Shown here piece by piece: positions 1-5,699 of a DNA stretch of 7,694 nt (its first letter is position 1; each line of letters opens with the position of its first letter). Origin of the DNA: an uncultured Saprospiraceae bacterium (lineage in GTDB: Bacteria > Bacteroidota > Bacteroidia > Chitinophagales > Saprospiraceae); the NCBI GenBank assembly GCA_937127195.1, contig CAKZLT010000457.1, positions 1 through 7,694 of the forward strand, given 5' to 3'. Below the pieces are notes generated by a model, which worked only from the letters and a program-made list of their open reading frames with translations, did no database searches and was not told the origin of the DNA. A program made the translations under genes and the position numbers.

Positions 1-72
1 ACTGTGTTTTTTGCCTTGTCTAAATAAAAAACAATGTCGTTCTTTGTGGTAGGTTATTTATTGCCTACTCCC

Positions 73-2019
73 TTATTCTAAATATATTTTCTTTTTCTTA
101 GGATATTTCACTTCATATTTGAAACTTGCTGTTTCTTTAGCTTCTGGCTTCAAATCCAATTTCCACGTTAAAATACCCGTTGTAGCCGTCAAATCTGGTT
201 TTTCACCTTTTAAAGGTTTATAATTTACTTCGATTTCACTGGTAGAAGAAACAGGTATTTGGTCTTGAAGAACTAGCTTAACTTTTTCCTTTTTCTTGTT
301 TCTGATTTCAATGTCCCATGCTCGGGTAGCGATTTGTTTTGTACCGATGAACTGACGACGATTGTATTCTTTTTGAGCTTTTCTTTCGATGATAATGTCT
401 TTATCACGACCGAGAGAAATTTCCATTGTATCTTTTGTATTATTCACATCCAAAACTGACTTACCAAGGTAAGTTCCTTCAAAATAAAGATTGACTTCAC
501 CATTTAATAAGTCATAATCATCCCAATTAGGAATGCGAGCAGTCAAGTAAGCAGAGAGGTCTAACTTTGGTGCAGCATAATATTCATAATCGGAAGGTAC
601 ACTTGCTTCTTTGATGTCAACTGCATATTGTTTTCCGTTGGTTGGAATCGTATAAGGTAACTTGATTTCGAACTCTACGGTCGTTGATTTTTGAGTTTTT
701 TGAACTTGAACAGGATTGGTTACAGGACGACGCTTACGTGCAGCATCTTTGGCTTTTCGTTTTTTTTCTTGACTTTTTTTGAACATTTTGCTTAACTTCT
801 TGCCTCTTTTTTTATAACCAGTAACAACAATTTCATTAAGTGCTGCGCCTTCACTCAATTGCACATTCACAACAGAATTATTAATGCTCACTTCACTAGA
901 ATTGTAACCAACGTAAGAAACACTCAAGCGACTAGAGTTTGAATTAGCACCAACATTGATTTGATAAAAGCCATCAATATCAGTTGATGCACCATAAGAT
1001 GTTCCAACAACGCGAACGGTCGCGCCAATTAGGGCTTCACCAGTAGAGGCATCTGTGATATAACCGCGAACAGTCCCCGTATAACCTCCTCCAGGGTTAG
1101 GTGCTGTTGCACGTTTTTGTTGAGCTTGATACTTGTAAGCCGTTGGTTGATTATACTGAAAATTCAATTTCCATGGTTGTAAAATAGGTCGAACGCTCCT
1201 TTGATACGGGTTTCCAGAAGAAAGCGTTAATTTAATATCTCCCCAATCTTCGCCTGATAACTGGAAAACATTGGCTTTGTAAGTTAACGCAATTGGGCTT
1301 GTAACGTTCTTGACTCTAATGTCATAATTAGGATACCAGCCAGCACTACTAACCAAATACGAAATATCAAAATCACCTTTTATTGCTTTCTGGCTATTCA
1401 CTTCTACAATGATTTCGCTGGTTGCTTTTTGTTGTTGTGCATTTAATTCACGGAGTTGATTAGCAATAGCAAGCAATTCTTCTTTGTGTTTTTTGATTGT
1501 TCTAGCGAGTTCTAGTTTTTTTAACTTAATCTCTGTTAATCGTTCGCGATAGAAATCTGAGGCAGCTCTAATTTCTGTGACTGACAGGTTGGTTTGGCTT
1601 CCTTTGAGGCTTTTATTGGTAGCCAATAGGTTTTCTTCTTCTTTATAAACAGCGAGCATTTCGTTAGTAATATCCATTTTGCCCGTAATGACTTCAGCCT
1701 GTTGGTCAAGTTCATCAATCTTAGTATTTGACTTTTTTGCCTCCAAATAATTCAATTGATGCATAACCGATACAATCGTAAAATCGCCGTTAGAACTTAC
1801 TTTGACGCTGCTTTTATTCAATTTGCTGGTAATTCCTGTGAATTTAACTTGACTTCTTCCTTTAGGAATATTGACAGAAGCGGTTCGGGTGACTTGTGCG
1901 CCATTCAAAAAAACGGTGGCTTTTGTAACCTTTGAGTTTGCTGTGATTTCATTTCCTTCAATAGCATAAGCCATTTGAAAGGTGCTGATAACGACTAAAA
2001 TTATTAATAATTTCTTCAT
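73..2019 (-). CDS. MuiA-like DUF4140/DUF4139 exported protein with inserted carboxypeptidase-regulatory-like domain
   Basis: Exported protein of the 'mucoidy inhibitor A' (DUF4139) family; its biochemical role is unknown. The start at 2019 gives a clean signal peptide (MKKLLIILVV...MAYA, cleavage near residue 19); an ATG at 2052 would add 11 polar residues in front of it. Domains in the 648-residue form: DUF4140 at about 30-115 (VFLNGAQVTR), a charged coiled coil at about 95-200, then DUF4139 from about 215 with SYLVSSAGWYPNYD, SGEDWGDIKLTLSSGNP and, after an interruption, a beta-rich second half at about 445-648. The interruption is a CarboxypepD_reg-like beta-sandwich (about 314-390: GYITDASTGEALIGATVRV, DGFYQI, SVSYVGY), then NEIVVTGYKK as in SusC-type receptors, then a very basic linker at about 404-432. 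It is probably the last gene of a three-gene envelope block. Family assignment is firm, export likely, function open. Confidence 0.9.
   Translation of the reverse strand: MKKLLIILVVISTFQMAYAIEGNEITANSKVTKATVFLNGAQVTRTASVNIPKGRSQVKFTGITSKLNKSSVKVSSNGDFTIVSVMHQLNYLEAKKSNTKIDELDQQAEVITGKMDITNEMLAVYKEEENLLATNKSLKGSQTNLSVTEIRAASDFYRERLTEIKLKKLELARTIKKHKEELLAIANQLRELNAQQQKATSEIIVEVNSQKAIKGDFDISYLVSSAGWYPNYDIRVKNVTSPIALTYKANVFQLSGEDWGDIKLTLSSGNPYQRSVRPILQPWKLNFQYNQPTAYKYQAQQKRATAPNPGGGYTGTVRGYITDASTGEALIGATVRVVGTSYGASTDIDGFYQINVGANSNSSRLSVSYVGYNSSEVSINNSVVNVQLSEGAALNEIVVTGYKKRGKKLSKMFKKSQEKKRKAKDAARKRRPVTNPVQVQKTQKSTTVEFEIKLPYTIPTNGKQYAVDIKEASVPSDYEYYAAPKLDLSAYLTARIPNWDDYDLLNGEVNLYFEGTYLGKSVLDVNNTKDTMEISLGRDKDIIIERKAQKEYNRRQFIGTKQIATRAWDIEIRNKKKEKVKLVLQDQIPVSSTSEIEVNYKPLKGEKPDLTATTGILTWKLDLKPEAKETASFKYEVKYPKKKKIYLE
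810..1080 (-). other. CarboxypepD_reg-like domain and basic linker inserted in DUF4139
   Basis: This part of the MuiA-like gene encodes a domain of about 80 residues of the carboxypeptidase regulatory-like/DUF4480 type, normally found at the N terminus of Bacteroidota TonB-dependent receptors. It begins at GTVRGYITDASTGEALIGA and ends at LNEIVVTGYKK. A lysine/arginine-rich linker continues to about 727. It separates the SGNP strand of DUF4139 from the rest of that domain. The reading frame is open throughout, so this is a domain insertion and not a frameshift. Similar inserts are, to my knowledge, found in other Bacteroidota MuiA proteins. Confidence 0.75.
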
Positions 2020-2124
2020 CTTATTCGTGTTAAAGCGACGTTTTGATAACATCTTTTTATAAAATAGCTTGTACGCTTTCTTATAAAGATGCCGTTTAAT
2101 GCCTTTTGTAATGTATGGATTTTG

Positions 2125-2142
2125 TTTTTTTTATAAAAAAAA
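2125..2142. repeat. Perfect T8-AT-A8 palindrome after the DUF6090-like gene
   Basis: Eight T, then AT, then eight A form a perfect 18-bp palindrome that directly abuts the stop codon of the 2143-2832 gene and lies in the leader of the MuiA-like gene. It contains no G or C, so it is a poor terminator stem. It could act as a weak pause site or as a bent, easily melted element. Function is not established. Confidence 0.4.
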
Positions 2143-2832
2143 TCACTCCTGATACGCTTCAATTTCTTTCATCAAGTCAATCGCATTCTTTTTACTAAAC
2201 TTAAAAACCTGTTGGCTTGATTTTTTAAATAAAATATTATCTCGGACGATATTTTTGAATTCATCTTGATTCAATGCGCGTTGAAGGCGAGTTGACTTTT
2301 TGGCGTAAAGTTCTCCATATTTATAGAGCGGAGCATGAGGAAAGGTTGATTCAAAATGAGGAATAGAACGATTTAGTACAAATTGTTCATCAATTTTTGT
2401 CCATTCTTTCAAAAACACCAATGACTTCGTATAATAGCGAATAATAGATTGAAGGAGTTTTCTATCTCTGATATGTTGAGAGTTGCCTGTTTGAGTCATT
2501 TCATTATAACCAATAGTCGTCTCAAAAAAAGCACCATAAGAAATAGAAGCATCCAAATAAAAGTCTAAACTATCAGCATAACTACTTTTATCTTCATCCA
2601 ATAGTTTTTCTAATCGCCCGATGAACATATCAAAAACTAAATCTTGTTGGGAAAGCATAAGTGTGTCAGCAGCCAAGTTTTCTTGAATGGTGAGTAAAGT
2701 TTGTTGTTCGATGCGTCGATGCTGGATATTTTCCCGCCATTCATTCAATAGAAATGAAACAGTAATTCCAAAGACTAATATAATTAATTCGATAGCATAT
2801 TGCTTTGGCGTTTTCCTATTGTATCGAGACAT
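2143..2832 (-). CDS. DUF6090-like single-pass membrane protein
   Basis: 229-residue protein with a short basic N terminus (MSRYNRKTPK), one hydrophobic helix at about residues 11-30 (YAIELIILVFGITVSFLLNE) and the post-membrane NEWRE motif seen in Bacteroidota DUF6090-type proteins, where the pattern is a helix followed by N-x-W-x-E/R. The remaining 195 residues are charged, helix-rich and contain no catalytic motif that I recognise. The N-terminal net positive charge suggests that the long C-terminal part faces the periplasm. No function is known for the family. The start is an ATG preceded by an A/T-rich leader without Shine-Dalgarno sequence, as is usual in this phylum. It lies 59 bases after the DUF4294 gene and ahead of the MuiA-like gene, probably co-transcribed. 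Family call is moderately sure. Confidence 0.8.
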   Translation of the reverse strand: MSRYNRKTPKQYAIELIILVFGITVSFLLNEWRENIQHRRIEQQTLLTIQENLAADTLMLSQQDLVFDMFIGRLEKLLDEDKSSYADSLDFYLDASISYGAFFETTIGYNEMTQTGNSQHIRDRKLLQSIIRYYTKSLVFLKEWTKIDEQFVLNRSIPHFESTFPHAPLYKYGELYAKKSTRLQRALNQDEFKNIVRDNILFKKSSQQVFKFSKKNAIDLMKEIEAYQE

Positions 2833-2891
2833 ATTTGATGAGTTTTTTTAAAAAAATTATATAACATTATAAAAGGTATCCTAATTACAAT

Positions 2892-3521
2892 CTATTGTTT
2901 CTTGGCTAGTTCATTCGAAATCTTCAAATCTCTTAATACATTTTCAAGAATAGGGTCACGATTCGGATCATAACCGTCCTTGATATTATAACCATAAATA
3001 CTAGCCAAACTATTCCAATAATTTGCTGACCACCAACCTCTTAGGTCTTTCACCAAATCATACAAAGGCATATCCAATTCTCGTTCTATCATACACATCA
3101 ACACAAAACCTTCATATCTTGATAACTTTCTTAATGGTGCATCAAATTCGGATTTAAGCTCTTTTTGAAGCCGTTTGATATGTTTTTTACGTTTGCGTCT
3201 TTTCATGTTATTCGTAACATTTTGCACTTCATTAAATATCCGAATGGCATCCTCGGCGTACTTATGAACCTTTACAGCCCGCTTTTTGACTCTATAATGA
3301 TGGTACTGTTCTTTGCGATTACTATATAGATTATGAGTAATTGCGACTTCTCCCAAACTTGCTAAAATCACTGTATCCCCATTTTCTGTAATCAAAAATT
3401 CGACTACCTCACCATCAAATACACCTTTCTCGACTTTATTAAGAGAGTCTTTAGGTTGGGCGAATGTATTTAATGACACCATGAAAATGGCAATAGATAT
3501 TATAAAAATCCTTTTAGACAT
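2892..3521 (-). CDS. DUF4294 family exported protein
   Basis: 209-residue exported protein of DUF4294, a Bacteroidota family of unknown function. The signal peptide is residues 1-22 (MSKRIFIISIAIFMVSLNTFA). Family hallmarks follow in order: ENGDTVILASLGEVAI (46-61, predicted beta strands), HYRVKKRAVKVHKYAEDA (about 75-92), a basic helix (107-120), and the conserved C-terminal helix block RYEGFVLMCMIERE...LYDLVKDLRGWWSANYW (about 135-169), ending in GYDP (183-186). The ATG at 3521 was chosen because AAGGAAG sits just upstream and the signal peptide fits; the longer frame to 3545 needs a TTG and adds eight charged residues. It is the first gene of the minus-strand envelope block and is divergent from the two small exported proteins. 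Confidence 0.87.
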   Translation of the reverse strand: MSKRIFIISIAIFMVSLNTFAQPKDSLNKVEKGVFDGEVVEFLITENGDTVILASLGEVAITHNLYSNRKEQYHHYRVKKRAVKVHKYAEDAIRIFNEVQNVTNNMKRRKRKKHIKRLQKELKSEFDAPLRKLSRYEGFVLMCMIERELDMPLYDLVKDLRGWWSANYWNSLASIYGYNIKDGYDPNRDPILENVLRDLKISNELAKKQ

Positions 3522-3523
3522 AA

Positions 3524-3530
3524 CTTCCTT
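3524..3530 (-). promoter_or_regulatory. Shine-Dalgarno-like AAGGAAG that decides the DUF4294 start
   Basis: On the minus strand AAGGAAG stands two bases before the ATG at 3521 (AGGA core four bases from it). Most genes here lack such a sequence, so its position argues for translation from 3521 and not from the TTG at 3545. Confidence 0.5.
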
Positions 3531-3573
3531 TCTTTTGAAAAACAACTTCGTTTTTTTAGAATGCTATTTGTGT

Positions 3574-3581
3574 TAATTTTG
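3574..3581 (+). promoter_or_regulatory. Candidate Bacteroidota -7 box for the small exported pair
   Basis: TAATTTTG is a perfect match to the Bacteroidota TAnnTTTG -7 element and would place the transcript start near 3586, about 55 bases before the ATG at 3643. No good -33 TTG is visible at the right distance (only a T-tract at 3551-3557). A second candidate in the same interval, TTGACA at 3609-3614 with TATAAT at 3629-3634, has a 14-base spacer, which is too short, and leaves almost no leader. Confidence 0.35.
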
Positions 3582-3642
3582 TTTTATAAAAAAAATATCA
3601 AAACTTCTTTGACATTATTATATAAACTTATAATATAGTAAC

Positions 3643-3915
3643 ATGAAAAAACTAAAACGTCTTTATCTTATAACGTTTACGGCAACCGTTTCGATATGTT
3701 ACTTGACTAGCTGTGGTAGCGAATCTAATCAAATGTCAGATTCTGCTATTGAAAGAGCAGCAGCGAAACGTTTTAAAGCTGTTCGTGATACTTTAAGTAT
3801 TCAATATAACAAGGATTGCGATAGCTTGTTTCAGGAAAGAGTGCAAGAAAAAGTCGATTCTATCGTTTTTGAATACTACAAAAACTCCGATACGCTTCGA
3901 GTTGATAGTTTGTAA
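3643..3915 (+). CDS. Small putative lipoprotein, paralogue of the next gene
   Basis: 90-residue protein of no family I recognise. The N terminus is a lipoprotein signal: basic MKKLKR, hydrophobic stretch, then lipobox LTSC with Cys24 as lipidation site. The following GSES is mildly acidic, which in some Bacteroidota favours surface export. The mature part is charged and predicted helical: SDSAIERAAAKRF, a single mature-part cysteine Cys59, then DSIVFEYY (72-79) and a DTLRVDSL tail. With Cys59 aligned to Cys56 of the downstream protein, the pattern C-x12-D-S-[IL]-[IV]-x-E-x-Y coincides exactly, and both share A-I-E-x-A before it. The two genes are 19 bases apart on the same strand, so I infer an operon formed by tandem duplication. 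Function unknown. Confidence 0.8.
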   Translation: MKKLKRLYLITFTATVSICYLTSCGSESNQMSDSAIERAAAKRFKAVRDTLSIQYNKDCDSLFQERVQEKVDSIVFEYYKNSDTLRVDSL

Positions 3916-3934
3916 AAATTGAAATATTAAAAAT

Positions 3935-4264
3935 ATGTTCAGAAAAAAATACATTATTCCGATTATAATAGGAATTTGTGGTGTTATGGGATTATTCTCA
4001 TTTCAAAATAATCAATCAACTAACCTTTCGTCAGAAGAAGCTATTGAAATAGCTTTTCAAAATAAAATCAATGAGTTGAAAATAAAGTTTGCTCAAAGTT
4101 GCGAAAAGCGAGTGATGGAAACTGCCGTTCCGATTGCAGACTCTTTGATTGCCGAAATGTATGCGCGTGATTTGAGAGCGCAAGATACTATTTTACTGCG
4201 CCCGAAACGCCCAGAAATGCCGACCGTTGATATTAATCCATTTCCTTTTGATAGTATAGAATAG
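3935..4264 (+). CDS. Small exported or membrane-anchored protein, paralogue of the preceding lipoprotein
   Basis: 109-residue protein of no recognised family. A basic start (MFRKK) and a hydrophobic segment at about residues 6-23 act as signal peptide or membrane anchor; there is no lipobox (Cys15 follows Ile, not Ala/Gly/Ser), unlike the upstream paralogue. The body is helical and charged: SSEEAIEIA (32-40), Cys56, ADSLIAEMY (68-76), then a tail with DTILLRPKRPEMPTVD that is proline-rich and absent from the paralogue. The C-x12-D-S-L-I-x-E-x-Y pattern matches the upstream gene, with a four-residue (one helical turn) deletion between AIE and the cysteine. It is followed by a terminator-like hairpin at 4284-4314. 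Confidence 0.78.
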   Translation: MFRKKYIIPIIIGICGVMGLFSFQNNQSTNLSSEEAIEIAFQNKINELKIKFAQSCEKRVMETAVPIADSLIAEMYARDLRAQDTILLRPKRPEMPTVDINPFPFDSIE

Positions 4265-4276
4265 CTACATTTGGAT

Positions 4277-4314
4277 AAAAAAATAACCTACTAAGAAAAC
4301 TCCTTAGTAGGTTA
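4277..4314 (-). terminator. Rho-independent terminator of the M48-like gene, possibly bidirectional
   Basis: A perfect 12-bp stem TAACCTACTAAG (4284-4295) and CTTAGTAGGTTA (4303-4314) encloses a 7-base loop. On the minus strand it is followed by seven T (complement of 4277-4283), the classical arrangement, about 80 bases beyond the stop of the 4392-5225 gene. In the plus direction, 20 bases beyond the small protein gene, the stem lacks a T-run, so termination there would be weaker. Confidence 0.8.
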
Positions 4315-4333
4315 GAATACACAATTTATAATG

Positions 4334-4380
4334 CTTTACAATGCTTATACCTGTCCTTAGGACGGGTACTTCATGTAAAG
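4334..4380. repeat. Nested 47-nt imperfect foldback between convergent genes
   Basis: Outer stem CTTTACA (4334-4340) pairs with TGTAAAG (4374-4380), extended by TG/CA across a one-base bulge. After an internal loop, the inner stem ACCTGTCC (4349-4356) pairs with GGACGGGT (4360-4367) around a TTA loop. The single imperfect pair is T4352-G4364: a U-G wobble if the plus strand is transcribed but an A-C mismatch in the minus transcript. The element lies 11 bases beyond the stop of the M48-like gene. It resembles a REP-type palindrome or an extra transcript-end structure; which one is not decidable from one copy. Confidence 0.55.
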
Positions 4381-4391
4381 TCACTTTTATT

Positions 4392-5225
4392 TTATCTTGG
4401 CGGAAGAATATCTAAAAAAGCTAAATATTTATTTAGATTAACTTCATTTTCGTCATTATTTCCACAGGTTACTGCTTTTATATTTAGCTCCTCTTTTCTC
4501 TCTTGTACAGAAGAAAAAATATTGGGTGTTGGGTGATTAATATACCAATCAGAACCTGTTAATTCTGCATTTTCAATAGCATTTCCAAAAGCTTTAATAG
4601 ATAAACCACCTATAGCACAAACTATATCTGCGGCAAGTAAATCTGCTTGATGAACTAAATCTGCATTACGAGGCGTATTGTAAAAAGTTCCCACCATTTC
4701 TAAAGCTTTCGCATTTGAGCCACCATGTTTTACATCTAATATTTCAGTAAATGTATAACCTTCAAGGAGCTTATCCATGTGATAATGTCTATCAGCATAG
4801 TACATTTCGTGGGCTAATACACCATAAAGCTCTGCTTCATTATTAACCATATCTCTTAGCAAGCCTGTTGTCACATATACTTTTCCTCCAACTGTCGTAA
4901 AACAACGCTGATTTGTATCATCTTCCAGAATATGTATAGTCCATTTAAAATCACGTTGGTGTTCCAAATATCCAGTTCCCCAAATTTTCCCTCGTAACCC
5001 CGCAAGGTATTGATGAGCAGCAAAGTATGTTGATTCTTCTTTATTAGAAAGCACTTTGAAGAGACTACTAGCTACCATTGCATTATGAATCTCATCACCT
5101 AACTCTTGCTCATCATCAAGGGTAAACCCTTGAGTTGTTTTTTTATCATCCAATGGATTTTCACAAGCTCCTAAAAAGAGTAAAAATCCTAGAAATATTA
5201 TATATATTTTTCGCAAAGGCTTCAT
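4392..5225 (-). CDS. M48-fold lipoprotein with degenerate zinc site (probable pseudo-protease)
   Basis: 277-residue lipoprotein; signal MKPLRKIYIIFLGFLLFLGAC with lipobox LGAC (Cys21). The body follows M48 zinc metallopeptidases: FTLDDEQELGDEI (34-46), VGGKVYVTTGLL (112-123, family GGYVYVTxGLL), NNEAELYGVLAHE (128-140), and NHPTPNIFSSVQERKEEL (230-247, family THPSPxxRxxxL). The catalytic HExxH is H139-E-M-Y-Y143, so the second zinc histidine is tyrosine (codon TAT, one transition from CAT). The third ligand, normally Glu four residues before Asp in ExxAD, is missing: the matching stretch reads V-H-Q-A-D (191-195). I infer the fold is kept but peptidase activity is lost, perhaps for a binding or chaperone role. 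The frame is intact and a good ribosome-binding site is present, so it is probably expressed. Monocistronic, convergent with the small exported pair. Confidence 0.85.
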   Translation of the reverse strand: MKPLRKIYIIFLGFLLFLGACENPLDDKKTTQGFTLDDEQELGDEIHNAMVASSLFKVLSNKEESTYFAAHQYLAGLRGKIWGTGYLEHQRDFKWTIHILEDDTNQRCFTTVGGKVYVTTGLLRDMVNNEAELYGVLAHEMYYADRHYHMDKLLEGYTFTEILDVKHGGSNAKALEMVGTFYNTPRNADLVHQADLLAADIVCAIGGLSIKAFGNAIENAELTGSDWYINHPTPNIFSSVQERKEELNIKAVTCGNNDENEVNLNKYLAFLDILPPR

Positions 5226-5230
5226 TTCAT

Positions 5231-5235
5231 TCCTT
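5231..5235 (-). promoter_or_regulatory. Shine-Dalgarno AAGGA of the M48-like gene
   Basis: On the minus strand AAGGA lies five bases before the ATG at 5225, optimal spacing for pairing with 16S rRNA. This is notable because most genes in the window lack one. It supports the start chosen for the lipoprotein. Confidence 0.5.
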
Positions 5236-5632
5236 TTTTCTTTGTGTCTTAAAATTTATTCAGGTCTTTTTCATTCTTATATACTATATTATATAGCAAA
5301 AAATGTACCGTCATATATTAAATAGGTTTAACATTTATTATATATGTATCGTAAATAGATTGTTATGCTACATTACTCAATAAAAAATTGCCTTAAAAGC
5401 TTATTTATTAATTCAATATACATATAACATTTTACCATTATGTAAAATTAGACAATTTAAAGGACGAAAAAAATGATTTTTGTTTAGTTTTAATCTGACA
5501 AAGCCATGACTATAAAATGTCATTAGCTTCCATTTACGGTTGTTAAACACAAATAAATTGATGATTAGTATTTTTTTAAGTGAGTAAGCAAAAATACTTC
5601 CTTATAATTACGTCATTACTTTTAAGTACCTA

Positions 5633-5669
5633 TAAAAAAAGCTATCTCAAAAATGAATGAGATAGCTTT
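5633..5669 (-). terminator. Rho-independent terminator of the small membrane protein gene
   Basis: A perfect 12-bp stem AAAGCTATCTCA (5638-5649) and TGAGATAGCTTT (5658-5669) with an 8-base loop. Read on the minus strand, the stem ends in a run of seven T followed by ATAGG (complement of 5629-5640). It lies about 30 bases beyond the stop codon at 5700, the right place and direction for that gene. Confidence 0.85.
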
Positions 5670-5699
5670 CTTGCCATTGTTTATGAGAACTTTTTCTAA

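Larger units (their letters stand above)
5226..5699. other. AT-rich intergenic region of 474 bases without a supported gene
   Basis: No open frame longer than a few tens of codons has coding character here. The region must hold the promoter of the minus-strand M48-like gene near 5226-5330; I could not find a perfect TAnnTTTG there, only an odd palindrome CTATATTATATAG at 5284-5296. Other structure: a 7-bp hairpin ATTTTAC/GTAAAAT (5429-5448), a 9-bp AT-only-but-one inverted repeat AGTATTTTT (5567-5575) with AAAAATACT (5590-5598), and the terminator at 5633-5669. Confidence 0.5.

Noticed and set aside
49..68. GTAGG/CCTAC hairpin downstream of the MuiA-like gene
   Set aside because: Only five base pairs and no T-run directly after the stem on the minus strand; too weak to call a terminator.
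1536..1718. 60-residue minus-strand open frame
   Set aside because: It overlaps the coiled-coil part of the MuiA-like gene in another frame on the same strand; a codon-composition shadow.
2020..2052. Upstream ATG of the MuiA-like gene at 2052
   Set aside because: It cannot be excluded, since it is a true ATG, but it would put 11 polar, basic residues before a signal peptide that is already complete from 2019.
3522..3545. Extension of the DUF4294 gene to 3545
   Set aside because: The start would be TTG; the ATG at 3521 has a ribosome-binding site and begins a proper signal peptide.
3609..3634. TTGACA and TATAAT sigma70-like promoter
   Set aside because: The spacer is 14 bases, too short, the phylum uses different promoter elements, and the transcript would start at the ATG.
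5307..5387. Plus-strand frame of about 26 codons in the intergenic region
   Set aside because: Too short, no leader signal, and of a composition expected from random AT-rich sequence.
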